Shown piece by piece: positions 12,626 to 24,223 of a DNA stretch of 64,000 bases (positions are counted from its first letter, which is position 1; every line of letters starts with the position of its first letter). A program made the translations under genes and the position numbers. A model generated the notes under the pieces. It saw only the letters and a list, made by a program, of their open reading frames with translations, was not told the origin of the DNA and did no database searches. The DNA is from Anastatus disparis. Lineage: Eukaryota; Arthropoda; Insecta; Hymenoptera; Eupelmidae. The stretch lies in NCBI GenBank assembly GCA_017163975.1, contig JAFFSR010000278.1:1-64000 (forward strand), read 5' to 3'.

Positions 12626-13103
12626 TTTCTTGACGAGTGTTTGTTATTTAAAAATTTAACATTTCTTTAATACAACCAATACTGCAAACTTAAAATGTAT
12701 TGAAAAATATTTTTTTAATATTATATATTTTAGGCACTTCATTTATATTTGATATAATTATAAATACTTTGAAAACTTCATAATAACAAAATTTTAAAAT
12801 TATTCTTTAAAATATATAATTATATAAAAATGTTAACTTGGAACTACGTTTTAATGATTATAAATGACTTTGAAATTATAAAATAAAGCAAAATTTCTTA
12901 TATCATATCTTTATTCAAAACCGCAAATAATAATACATAAAACTTTTATAATTTTAAATCTTATGAACTACTTTTATAAGATCACAACAGGTGTATTTTG
13001 TGCGCTGCTTGCGCATGTGCAGTGTGCAAACAAAGCTTGAAAAAAATTTTAAATCAAAATTAAATAGATTTTTTAATCATTTCTAAAATAAAGTCATCAA
13101 AAA
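12626..13103. other. AT-rich interior, no gene seen
   Basis: Starts with the displaced end of the second 245-bp direct repeat, then low-complexity AT-rich DNA up to the transposase fragment. Confidence 0.4.
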
Positions 13104-13555
13104 TCAATAATCAATAAATCCACCTTTATTATCTATCACTTTCTGCAATCTTCGTGGGACAGAATCGCATAAATTATGGAAATATTCTGGATTATCAAAT
13201 AAGTCAGTCCATGCTTCTTGAACGAGTTCCACGAGCTGCTCATATTTTGTGCCATTCCAGGTCTCCATCCTTTCAACATATATATCCAGACATTCTCGAT
13301 GATGTTGAGATCTAGTGAACGTGGTGGCCAGTCAAATCTCTGAAGCTGGGGATGCGCTGCGTACCAATCACGCACTATATGTGCAGTATGTATAGGACTA
13401 TTATCCTCCACTATATGAATTGGCACCTCAACATCTGCGTATCGTTCTCGTAGACTTGGCAGAAGCTCATTTTCAAGAAGGTTCACGTGTACTTGAGCAT
13501 TGAGTATTCTGTCAATACGAAAAATACGACCGGGACCATCACCGTTCACCTACCC
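13104..13555 (-). pseudogene. Tc1/mariner transposase, C-terminal fragment
   Basis: The DDE transposase cuts and rejoins DNA at the element ends. Visible on the - strand: NGDGPGRIFRIDRILNAQV, then the second catalytic Asp in VEDNSPIHTAHIV, then the third acidic residue in RSLDLNIIENVWIYM. After WIYMLK the open frame drifts; a frame shifted by one base continues METWNGTKYEQLVELVQEAW and ends QKVIDNKGGFIDY before TGA at 13104-13106. One base appears lost in the A run near 13270-13274. The first third of the protein, including the first catalytic Asp, is missing. The fragment begins exactly where the right TIR (13554-14573) starts. Confidence 0.85.
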
Positions 13556-14571
13556 TGCGAAAAATTATCTAAGACAACGGAAGTAAATAACTATAAATAA
13601 CTGTAAATCATCATAAATAATTATAAATAACAATAAACTATTTACTTACCTAAAAAATTTGAATTGAATGAATAAAAAATTAAGAGTAAGTAACTGTAAG
13701 TGTTTGTAAATAATAGTAAATAACTTTTAAAATCAGTTAGTAATCGTAAATAACTAAATAACTATAAATAATTGTAAATAATAATGTATAAGTGTAAATA
13801 ACTTTTATTAATGTTTCAGTCTTAATACTTTTTATTAATTATTTACAGTTATTTAGAGATATTTACAGATATTTACGAAAATTATTTCTATATGGGCATT
13901 TACTAATTTCATAACTCTGACTGTGCGAAAGACACCTAGCGCCACTTTTTTGTTTAAATTAAGACCTTCATCCTGCTTTACTTAGACCGTTTCTATGTGC
14001 TTTGAAACTGAATTTGTGATCAGAGGGATTTGATAGTCAATTGCATGCACACGATGTTTACAGATTTTATTCTACGAATTTCCTATCGAATTCAAATGGC
14101 CATATCTCAGTATCAGAAGCACCTAGAAACTTTTATAAAAAAGTAAATTGAAGATCTTCAAGCCTGCTTTAAAGTTATGTTAATTGTTCGAATAAAAAAA
14201 AAATATAAAGTGCTTTTAACCTTAAAATACACGAGAATAAACCCGTTTGAGTAAAATTTTGTAATAATTCAAGAGCAACAATTCGGAAGAAAAATTTTTC
14301 TTGACTTTAAAATCACCCTATAAGATATTATTTTAACTTGCGGCAATAGAAAAAGTGTGAAAGAGGGTCTCAAAAAATTTTTTTCAGTCTAGCTGTATGT
14401 AGAAAAAAGAAAAACAAGAAAAAACAGTAAAAAGTACGGTTTTTTGCGATTCGGCAAGGTTATATCTCTATTCCAACAAGATATTCCAGCTGCTTTTTCA
14501 ATTTTTAGTATAAATACATCGATCTAAGGGTTGGAAGCGATGCTTAGTAAGTTTCGGGAAATAACGACTTG

Positions 14572-14573
<2 letters not shown>
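13554..14573 (-). repeat. Right ~1-kb TIR of the 8.4-kb element
   Basis: Inverted copy of 6147-7172. Confidence 0.85.

Positions 14574-14575
<2 letters not shown>

Positions 14576-14622
<47 letters not shown>
14576..14622. repeat. (TA)n tract between two long-TIR elements
   Basis: An uninterrupted TA run that abuts the right end of the 8.4-kb element and the left end of the 12.9-kb element. Confidence 0.9.
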
Positions 14623-14625
<3 letters not shown>

Positions 14626-15709
14626 AAAAATACTTTTTTACTAAAGTGTGCGCACGTGGGTCACCGATTTCGCTGGTTTTGAGATATGTTTTAGTTCTAT
14701 AAAAGTTAGGAATCTGTGCAAAATTTCAGCTCTCTAGGTGCAAAACTCGCCGAGAAATGACCTTTTGAAGTTGAAAAAAGGCCTTTTTTAGCCTTATTTT
14801 AGCTATTTTTCAATGGCATACCATAAATCGAAAAATTCATCTTTTTTAATTCAGCTTGGCGCGTTCGATAGGTATTAGTGTGTACTTTCGAAGAATTTTT
14901 TCCAAATCGAAGTAATTTCAACGTGGAAAAATTGCTCGTTAGTAACAAAATGCCTCTTTTTTTTTAATTTTCCATTTTTTTTTGGCATTTTAAAAACGTC
15001 TTCATTTTTTTTCTTTTCTATATATCCTATCTCACAAAGTCTACTTTTTTTGTATCCAAAAAACCTATAATTTAAGCTTTGAAACGCCCAAATCGGTTGA
15101 AAAACTTTGCAGTTATATAACTTTAAAGTCACGATGGTTTTGATTATTTTCATTTTCCGCCTATATCCAGGTACTTATCTAGGTACGTTCAGTTGCTTCG
15201 AATTGCTTCAAAATTTTTTTGCGTATCGTTTATATGTTACAGAACAAAGGTAAATAGGTTTGGAAATAGATATCGATCATTATCTAAATAAGTTTTGATG
15301 TTTAATTTCACGTTTTTCAATGTATTTTTAAGTTTTTTACTTCAAACGCGATACTAACCTTTATTTGTTTTAGTAGAATGAAGCTTTCAAAAACTTTTTT
15401 GTTATTTTATATTAGATTAAATTAAACTGCACGTCAAATAACTCAAGGTTTACTTGATTTTGTAACTGAATAATCAATCGTGCAATAACTAATATCAACT
15501 AAATTATGTTCATTTCATGTTTTTCTTATACCTTCATCAATTGTAATTACGTTTATTTATTTATAATATTAAAAGTTATGAGTTTTATATTATAGTTGAA
15601 ATGTCATATAAGAGAAATTAGCAAAAAATATATATGAATTAAGTTTAAGTAGCATTGAATGAAGCGCGAAAACGAATTCCGCTATAATTTAAGATTCAGT
15701 AAAATTATG
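14623..15709 (+). repeat. Left ~1.08-kb TIR of the 12.9-kb transposon
   Basis: Inverted copy of 26437-27518, ending internally at TAAGATTCAGTAAAATTA. The - strand frame at 14875-15153 is mirrored at 26990-27260 and is not a gene. Confidence 0.88.
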
Positions 15710-15807
15710 TATATCATACGTAACTTATCTTACAGGAATTTGAGAATATTTAAATGGATGGATATAGATTTTGGCAAAATATTTTATTTTTAAATATATT
15801 TATTTAC

Positions 15808-15991
15808 TTATGCCAATTGAACAGTTTTTGATTCACTATCTAGAGAATAATGTTTAACTTTCATTGTGTGCTTATCCAGGGGTTGAACAAAGTGATACCC
15901 TCTTGTATCCTTAATTCTATTTATTGACTCAAACCTCTTTTGAAGACTCTTGCCTCTGGCAGTCACATCAGCATCTGAGACATAAAGGTAC
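15808..15991 (-). CDS. Exon 4, C-terminus of the unnamed transposase-like gene
   Basis: Acceptor TTTTCCAG at 15992. Reads YLYVSDADVTARGKSLQKRF, then RGYHFVQPLDKHTMKVKHYS, and ends VQLA at TAA 15808-15810. AATAAATATA lies a few bases downstream on the - strand as a possible poly(A) signal. Confidence 0.75.
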
Positions 15992-18900
15992 CTGGAAAAG
16001 AAAAGAAGATTTTGTAATTATTGTATATTTTACCATCGTACTTTCATTGAAAGATTAAATTGTGTTTTCGTACTTGACATTAGAATCTTTATTGTTCAGA
16101 TAATCAAATAATTGTTCAGCAGTCATTATTAGCTTGCCTTGCAATGACGCCCTTCTTGCTGTTTGTTTAGCACTTGCACCAATACCGTCAGAAACACTTT
16201 TACCGTGAGAAGTTCCAAAATAATTGTGCGACCTTACAGTGATATTGAAATCTTCTTGATGGTAACATATAGTACTAAAATAGTTTCTAAAACAAAATAA
16301 TCACATTGAGATATTATATTAATGTTTGTTTCCTTTTTTTTTAATTTTGAATTATAAAAGGTTTCAGATTACTAGCTTTGTATGACAAAAATTTTTATTA
16401 AACCTTCCCGTGAAGAAATATTCCTATGTTTCTCATTTATTTAATAGAATTCTTATAATAATTACTTATTATTATGAAAAAATAAATTTTAAGAATAAAA
16501 TTTATTCTTCTTTCTTTTAAATACTATTATAATTCTGGTATTAATAAAAAATAATTCCTTTTTTCGTTTTTAAATATTAATATTTATTAAAATAACCATT
16601 AATCACCATGAATAGAATTTGAAATCGATCAACAATATTTATGTACAATGCAAGATTTTGTAACGGTGCATTCACAGTAGTACGACAGCTCGGCAACTTA
16701 AAATTTTACCTATTATGGATTGATAAAAGTAAGATTCACCCCAGTATGTTGAATCGTGACAGATATTTATTTCATCTCGTTTTATTAACGTTTTAAAATA
16801 TGATACGAGCATCAAACGCATTATACATGTATGTGACACAAGCGTGATACATGTACATCATCATTGACCGCGTATCTAATACGAGCCTACAAATTTAACG
16901 CCCCACTGAACGAGGTCTACGCTCGTACAAGATTTACGCTCGATCATACGCGTATCCACACGTTTAAGCATGTATGGTCAGCGTGGTATACAGGTTTCGA
17001 TACTCGTTATACATGTATACAGTAGACTCTCGATACAAGAGAATCAACGGGGCTGTAAGAGAGGAATTTTCTTGGGAATTCTTTTATACAAAGAGTATCC
17101 AACACGCTCGAGTCAAGAGTGATAGCCACCCCTACTGTCTAGTTGTCTGAATTGTATTCAACATGCGTGTATATTCTGTGTTTCTCACTTTCATAGTGGT
17201 GGGAGAACGCAGATATTTAGGCTTACGCCGATATCAAGGGAAAGGAGCTCGAATTCTCTTATATCGCGATCTCTTGTATCGAGAGTTCACTGAAGTTAAG
17301 CGGTATACATGTATCGATACGTATTGCATTGCGGTATGCGTGTATCAAGCACGTATAACAGCACGGTATACGTGTATGGATACACGTATAACAACACGGT
17401 ATACGTGTATCAAGCACGTATAACAACACGGTATACGTGTATCAAGCACGTATAACAACACGGTATACGTGTATCAAGCACGTATAAACGCGCGCTATAC
17501 ATGTATCGAGCACGGTATACATGCATCGATACATAGTATACGCGTATAATACGTGTATCACTATACACGTACATACGCTCATACGTGGTTCCTACATGCA
17601 TACATGTTCATCTTCGTTTTTTTTTGTTCATATATAATAAGCTATTTATTTATTGCAAATTTAATTAGTTCAAAAGGAAAACAATGATGGAATAAACAAT
17701 CGCGTATTTAATCTTTTTATGAAATTAATGCTTTTTTAATTTCTTTCTGATAATAATTGATATAATAATTTTTCTTAAATTGAACTGAAATTGACATGGC
17801 ATAAGAGGTTATTATGCATTGAATGACTAGCAGGTTTTTTAATTCAATTCCAAATTGATTAAACTTTAGATATAAGAATTTTTAAAATATACACATTTTA
17901 CATGAATGTGTAATCACTAATAATATCTCCCTTACTTATCTTTCAAATGTTAAAAGTTTAAGAGCAAATTAGTCACAAACATTAAACTGTAAAATTCTTT
18001 AGGTAATTTATTTGCTCAGAAAAGATCATTGTAAGAAATCTCTAAAAAATTTGGTTTTACAAATATTCACTGAGAAAAGTGATTATTTTTATGATTATTG
18101 TATACCTTTAATTAAATATATTTCAAATTAAACTGTAATATCTACAACTAATTTGATGCACAGTAAAACAATCTTTATCGTCAAACTGATTTAGTTTATA
18201 AAAAGAACAATGTTTTATTAAGCAATCATATCTTTTATATTTTTTTAAAATTAATGTATTCTTAATCATAATTTTATGTTTTTAATTTAAGGACAAAATT
18301 TCATAATGTAATTAGAAATTAAATTATTTTGAAATTTTTCAAGACATTTATTGTTTGTAGTTGCAAAAAGAAGAAGCAAATGTTTTTAAACAAACTGTTT
18401 CACTAAAAATAAAAGTTTTATATTCGAAAATAGTAAATTATAAAATTTCTCTTTTGTCGGCTTTCAGTAAAATTTTAGAAACATTTAATACAAAAGTTGA
18501 GATTAATTAAAAAATACTCATTTCTTCTATTGATTATTTGTAACAAAAATGTCTTTGGAAGTTTTTTTCTTAATCTCATAGAATTTGAGAAAAAAAATTA
18601 ATAAACATTGAAATTTAAAGCTTTTAATACATTTATTCCATCGTAACAATTTGAAGTTAATAGTTTCAAAAAAAGTCATTTAATTAATATTGTTGCGTTA
18701 TGAGGTCTTACAGCTTGATCTCGAATCCACGAGTGTGTAAACATTTCGTGTTAACTTAATAGGACACAAAAATATTCTTTTTAAAGTAAAATAATCTAAG
18801 TTTATTAAAAGAAATATACAAATACAAGTTATTCGTTATGACTGCCTGCTCGAGAGGCTAAGCAAAGAGTGACGAAGGTACAAAATTTTCTAAACTAGAA

Positions 18901-21900
18901 AGGTTAGTGTAATAAAAAAATGACAGCGTCGTTTGAGTACAAAATTACAAATTCCTACTCTTACAAATCTAAATTGTCATATAAGTAAAGAACGTTAGTT
19001 GAGATCAAGGGTTTTTCCGGCAATAAAGGATCCGTACTAATTACTACGTGTTTTCCGCTATGTTATAAATGTATAAAACTGAATAGTACCTTTTTCTTAT
19101 ATTGAAGAATATATTCCCTTTACACAGAATAAAGATTAAAAATAAGCAAAAATATGTTAAACTTTAAAGCTTTAAGATAGATATGTTAGACTTAAATTAT
19201 ATATTTTATTACGGTATTTTAGTAGAAAAAATTTGTTTTTAAGTTTTTTGTCCCTTCTTTCTAATGATCTCGAAAAAAAATATATTTTTCTGTTGCACGG
19301 CAACAAATATGTAATTGTGGATTTCTTAAAATTGACATGGTAGAATGGATTTTATTTACCATTCGATATTCATGAAATATTGCAATATTTCATGAATATC
19401 GAATGCAATATATCTGCGTTCTCCCACCACTATGAAAGTGAGAAACACAGAATATACACGCATGTTGAATACAATTCACACAACAAGACAGTGGGCGTGG
19501 CTACCACTCTTGACTCGAGCGTGTTGAATACTCTTTGTATAAAAGAATTCCCAAGAAAATTCCTCTCCTACAGCCCCGTTGATTCTCTTGTATCGAGAGT
19601 CTACTGTATACATGTATAACGAGTATCGAAACCTGTATACCAAGCTGACCATACATGCTTAAACGTGTGGATACGCGTATGATCGAGCGTAAATCTTGTA
19701 CGAGCGTGGACCTCGTTCAGTGGGGCGTTAAATTTGTAGGCTTGTATTAGATACGCGGTCAATGATGATGTACATGTATCACGCTTGTGTCACATACATG
19801 TATAATGCGTTTGATGCTCGTATCATATTTTAAAACGTTAATAAAACGAGATGAAATAAATATCTGTCACGATTCAACATACTGGGGTGAATCTTACTTT
19901 TATCAATCCATAATAGGTAAAATTTTAAGTTGCCGAGCTGTCGTACTACTGTGAATGCACCGTAAAAGATAATTAAGATTCTCACTAGATTTTCTTACCA
20001 GAATCCTTTTAAAAAAGTGTGACAAAATCCGCAGGTTTCCCTATTAAATTTTCGGTTCAGATTCCGACGAGACATCGGGATTCTTTGTCAAAATGTGGTT
20101 AGATTTGACTTTCAATTTCTTTACGGGTTAGTGTCATATATTATAGTAAAAGAATTAAAAATGTTAGTAATTTTAAGAATTAAATTGTATCTTACTTGTT
20201 TTTAAATTGTGTTGGAGCACCATCGGTCCAATAATCTAACTGCTTTATCCAAAGATATTCTGTTTTAATATAATTAAGTATTTTTTCTTGAAATGCGTGT
20301 ATAGAATAAGCTTCATGAATTTTAGTGTTGGAAATAACACAAAAACATTTGATCTTAACCTCATTACTGGTAAAATCTTTATAATATAAAGCAGCAGTAA
20401 ATAATGTGGCTGACGAGTTACTAAAATAAAACCCTTGAGTAGAGTTTTGAGCACAGTAGGTATAATTTTTCTGAAGTCCATAACTAAAATTCCAACATCT
20501 GTTTCCATTTCTTTTCGAGATTGAGAATAATGTTGTTTCTGCTTAGAGGAAATAAAATGATGTTCAGTCATACAATATATGTCTTCAACCACACTTTTCA
20601 AAACTTCAGAATAATCTTCATTAAATTCTTCAAGAGCTATTCTATTAAAGGTACTACTTTTACCTTTCACGTTAACATTAGTCCAATTAGTATATTTTAT
20701 ATTAGAATGGTTGTTAATATCATTATCATTAAAAAAAGTTTCAAGCACTTCAAATTGTTTTGGGCATTGTTCACAATCTCGAAACATACAATTTTTATTT
20801 TCTATTGAACATACAGAGGCTTCAATTATTTCTTTATAGCACATATCTGGTTTTACAGCTGCAAATTTAAGCTTCACATTTTCATGAATAACACGCACAC
20901 AAATATTATGTGTGCCAGGTTCTCCAGCAAAACGACATTGCTTTGGTTTGAGTTTATAAAAAAATGCTAAGCATGGAATGGTATCAAATTTAGTTTCTTT
21001 TAACCAATTAACATATAGGTCTTTTATGTCATGCATCATCACTCTCTTTTGAATTATTACATTAGATTGATCTGCATCTTTAATTTTCATGCATTCTTTG
21101 ACCCCACTGCACGTCGAGCTGTTCAGATCACATAAATAATATTCTTCAATTTCTTTTCTTACTTCAATTGGAACTTTCAAGTAAGATTTTCTCTGGCGTA
21201 CACCCAGTACCCCTAAAAATTAAATTATGCATGAAGACAGGATAGTAAATAGTATAATAAATTTCAAAATAAATAAGTCATTATCATAAAAAATATTTCA
21301 AAAATATTTTTATTTATATAGGGCATTTTTTATCAACTCATATAATATATAATATGATTGTTCTATTTAATACCCAAAATATACAAAAAAATTTTCAGAG
21401 GCCTAGGTTAAAGGTCAAGAGCTAGATGTCATGGAAATTTGGTATTTTTTGAACGTTTATGTTAAGTTATCATTTTTGATATTTTTTTATTCAAGAATTA
21501 AGGGTTTTAGAAAAAAAATATAGACATTTTTTTTGAAAATTATGTGTAGAAACTACACAAATTTTTTCCAGCCCCTAAGCAGCTATCTTTTGATAGGTCC
21601 ATTATATATTTGCATGTAATTTTAAATTACTCGTGTTCGCCCAGGTTGATTTTACTCATTTGGCATTAAAAAGTTTGTATTTTATATGATATTTGACTGA
21701 CATTGCCCCTATATGGGAAAATATCTCTGTAAGCAGCTATGAAACTTTTTATTTTTCCAAAAATAATGTTTTCAATGTCATTGAAAATTTTTATTGTAAA
21801 TTTACTCTCGACACTCTTGATAATTCTTAATTATTAAAATGATAATTATTTTAATATTATTTTTATATCAAAAAATGTAATTATATTTTAATGATTTTAA

Positions 21901-23200
21901 TCTTAATTAGTGCATAATTAAGCTACATTAATAACTGCACATTCGCATAATCAAAATCCACTTATAAGTTTAAAGTCAAAAAAATATCAAAGATGATAAT
22001 TTAACAAAAATATTTAAAAATTCCAAAAAATTAAAGGATTGAGAAAAATTTTTTCAAAGAGTACTTGTGTTATATCATTGGAAAGAAGAATTATAAAGTA
22101 ATAATTTATTAATACTTACCAACATTTTTTCTTAATTTCTTAGATTCATGAAACATGTATTTTGTACATTTGAAATATGTTTGAACATTTTTTAATGTCC
22201 AATCTTCAGGTAATAAAGTCAATAAAGTTATCTGTTCATTAACTGTTGATGAATCAAATTTAGATTTAATATTTAAAATCATTTGTTGGAACCAATGGCT
22301 TTCAATTGAACTTTGTTTAATATTTTTAAACTTTGGCAGAACTATATTATGTGTTCTGACTAACTGATCAGAGACTTGATTTACTATATTTTGAATAATA
22401 TCTACTCCTTTCTCAGCTGCACGTTCATCACTTAACTTTTCTCCTTTAAAAGAAGGTATATCTAAAATATTAAATACCGTTTCTAATTTATGTTTTCTCT
22501 GGCTATTTGATAAAAATACAGAGCCTTTTGAACTTTGACTATTTTCAGGTGTTTCTTGTGATGAATGAGTATCGGTTGATAAAGTTTCACTTTTGAAAAG
22601 AACACGTTTTTTGTATTCTTCAATTTCAATACTAAGTTTTCTTAAACAAATATTACATATTTTGTGGTCCAAAGACAATGTGATTTTGTAAATATCTTTT
22701 AAATAGTCTACAGATTGTTTTTCTAAACAATTTAAATTTTCATTAACTTTATTTCTGTGTCGTTTAAAAGGATCCACACAAAATTCAAGTTGTTTATTAA
22801 AATTGTCAACTTTTACTTGAAAATTTCTAAAACAATTGTTACACAGTTTATTTCCAGGAATAATATTAAAATCACAAGCTTGATTAATTTGTTTTGATAA
22901 TTCTAAACTAATAATTTTCAAACATGTTTTCACTTTTTTTAAATGTTTGTTTTGAGGATCACAACACTCATTACAGAAACTTGAATAGTATAATATATAT
23001 AACCTGTAGTGATAATCACAAATTGATCTCTCGTTAATATTAATAATACTTTTTAAATTAGGTATCCTTAAAAGCAAAAGTTCTAAATCACTTTCTGAAA
23101 AAGTATCAAGTTTGTGAAAACTTGTCTTTGCACGTAATCTCTCTAAATGACATTTATCACTTACAAAAGCGCTTACACAACAGTCTTTTAACTGTGCCAT
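15808..23200 (-). CDS. Four-exon transposase-like gene of unnamed family, one 1-bp lesion
   Basis: Exons (transcribed right to left): 22120-23200, 20196-21212, 16074-16286, 15808-15991. Exon lengths sum to 2495; adding the single base apparently lost from an A run at 20466-20470 gives 2496, exactly 832 codons with the stop, so the model closes. The N-terminal half is Cys-rich with paired CxxC motifs, suggesting zinc binding. The C-terminal half carries MDF-R-K-N-Y (Asp about 606), YWTDGAPTQFKNK (Asp about 691) and TSHGKSVSDGIGASAKQTAR (about 725-744), followed by RRASLQG. Two or three of these acidic residues could form a DDE-type centre; this is inference. The same motif order occurs in the element at 56689-60880. 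I do not recognise a named superfamily with confidence; Sola and Kolobok are ones to test. Its place between long TIRs supports a transposase role. Confidence 0.72.
16074..16286 (-). CDS. Exon 3 with the SHGK-DG motif
   Basis: Acceptor TTTTAG at 16287; joins in phase to give QFKNKNYFSTICYH. Contains FGTSHGKSVSDGIGASAK, ARRASLQG and TAEQLFDYLNNKDSNV. Ends GTCAA before donor GTACG. Too short to stand out as an ORF, but matched residue for residue in layout by 59353-59575. Confidence 0.78.
17020..17292 (+). mobile_element. Pogo-like MITE copy c, 273 bp
   Basis: Termini CAGTAGACTCTCGATACAAG and CTTGTATCGAGAGTTCACTG; preceded by TA. Same length as copy b. Confidence 0.75.
17300..17535. repeat. 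32-bp tandem repeat of near-palindromic units
   Basis: About six to seven units built on GTATACGTGTATCAAGCACG plus TATAACAACACG, with TATACGTG facing CACGTATA in each unit. The open frames over it arise from the period. Confidence 0.8.
19414..19606 (-). mobile_element. Pogo-like MITE copy d, truncated
   Basis: Matches copy c in inverse orientation from TATCTGCGTTCTCCCACCAC to GAGAGTCTACTG, but lacks the last ~80 bp, so the two arms of the foldback are not equal here. Confidence 0.65.
20196..21212 (-). CDS. Exon 2 with the MDF and WTDG motifs, frameshifted
   Basis: Acceptor TTTTTAG at 21213, phase 1, joins GTTG to GGGTACTGG (reads VGVLGVRQRKSYLKV). The first reading frame holds to MDFRK at about 20464-20480. 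After the five-A run (20466-20470) the coherent protein continues one frame over: NYTYCAQNSTQGFYFS, ALYYKDFTSNEVK, YWTDGAPTQFKNK. It ends AACAA before donor GTAAGA. The frame left open on paper after MDFRK (IIPTVLKTL and onward) is therefore spurious. Confidence 0.78.
21213..22119 (-). other. Intron 1 of the unnamed transposase-like gene
   Basis: Bounded by GTAAGT (22114-22119) and TTTTTAG (21213-21219). AT-rich, with no other feature seen. Confidence 0.65.
22120..23200 (-). CDS. Exon 1 of the unnamed transposase-like gene
   Basis: ATG at 23198-23200 (MAQLKDCCVSAFVSDKCHLE), 360 codons plus one base, ending AAAAATGTTG before donor GTAAGT. Cys pairs appear in FCNECC, LCNNCF and CNICL, with FCVDPFKRH between, a plausible zinc-binding region. 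A Ser/Thr-rich linker (STDTHSSQETPENSQSSKGS) follows. This upstream ATG is the first in a long open frame and is preceded by stops. Confidence 0.75.
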
Positions 23201-23514
23201 TTTACTTTTGAATAAAAAATACTTAGAAAGAAAATAAATACAATTTCAGTGATCCGTAGACTATACTTTTAAATATTAAGTCGACAGTTAACGAAAAATT
23301 ACCTGTACACTTATACATTGATATAAAAATACAAAAATAACAAACGTATTTCGATTAAAAGAATTGTACATTAAAAAACACTATTAAATTACTAAAAACA
23401 AAACTATACATATTATCTAAAAAAAGGACTGAAAGAAATAAAATGCATGTACGCCGTGTGTGCAACATAGAAATAGTACACATAGAGCACGAAGTAAGAA
23501 AGAAAGGTGATCTC

Positions 23515-23672
23515 TCGGACCAGCGTTGGGGAACGATTATTTTTTGAATTTTCCTCAGCTAAATTCAGAGCGTAGAAGCAAAAGTGTATTATCATGTCTC
23601 GTGGAGCGCGGCGATCGGCAAAAAGCATATTAATATCCTCAAAAAATAATCGTCCCCCAACGCTGTTTCGGA
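23515..23672. mobile_element. 158-bp hairpin MITE upstream of the transposase-like gene
   Basis: GGACCAGCGTTGGGGAACGA and TTATTTTTTGA on the left face TCAAAAAATAATCGTCCCCC and AACGCTGTTTCGGACC on the right. The 88-codon - frame covering it (23413-23679) is a by-product. Confidence 0.7.
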
Positions 23673-24223
23673 CCCCCACTACTTGTGATGAATTTGTGGC
23701 GCTTCGGCTCTTCGCCTCCTAGATTGTAGGCTGCTTAGTGTATTATACGCTGACACCTACAGCCAGCGATTGATGTTTGTAATAGTGTGTGTGTATGTGT
23801 GTTTGAATATTTTCGCTTGAGAAAGGACACGCACACTACTGTATACACCTGACTGTAGGTGTGAACATATAGTACATTTGTGTAGTTACGAGTTTAGCGA
23901 CGTCTAAAGGTGAAAGTGCCGCAACACCTCAAAGTGATCACAAAAATTTTGTGGTGGGGGTAGGGAAGTTGCACCACCATTTTTTCTTACACCGTGACAT
24001 AGAGTGTAGAAGCCAGCCGTTTTGTATTACTCTGTTAAAACTTTTAACTTAAAAAAAAGAAAATAAAAGTCTCTTTCTGTTCTTGTCTAAGTGGCGCATA
24101 AGCAGGACATCTGTTTATAGCAGGTTTCTATGCGTTCTCTCAGAAAGATAATTCTACAGCACGGTATAATCAGGTCCTGAAACTTTCATGGTGGGAGGTA
24201 GGCATAGTTTTGAAATGAGTTAA

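Larger units (their letters stand above)
6147..14573. mobile_element. 8.4-kb long-TIR element with Tc1/mariner-type tail
   Basis: The left arm 6147-7172 is the inverted copy of 13554-14573. The ends begin GACAGGTCGTTATTTCCCG on the left and finish CGGGAAATAACGACTTGTC on the right, both next to TA-rich DNA. The arms contain an AT-only array of an AGTTATTTACA-like 11-mer (about 6840-7145 and 13570-13880). The interior holds two direct repeats, a 3.6-kb palindrome (9015-12625) and, flush against the right arm, the C-terminal part of a Tc1/mariner transposase. The transposase N-terminus is absent, so this copy is non-autonomous. Confidence 0.8.
16664..19962. mobile_element. 3.3-kb foldback with TAA target duplication
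   Basis: The left end CGGTGCATTCACAGTAG and right end CTACTGTGAATGCACCG are flanked on both sides by TAA (16661-16663 and 19963-19965), the 3-bp duplication expected of PIF/Harbinger-type elements. Arms of about 545 bp: 16664-17205 and 19415-19962. The arms hold pogo-like MITE sequence. The interior (17536-19413) is AT-rich with no transposase, so it is non-autonomous. It lies in the third intron of the host transposon's gene, enlarging it to 3.9 kb without cutting an exon. Confidence 0.82.

Noticed and set aside
17163..17601. Tyr/Arg/Thr-rich frames on both strands
   Set aside because: Produced by the 32-bp tandem repeat whose units are near-palindromic, hence open on both strands.
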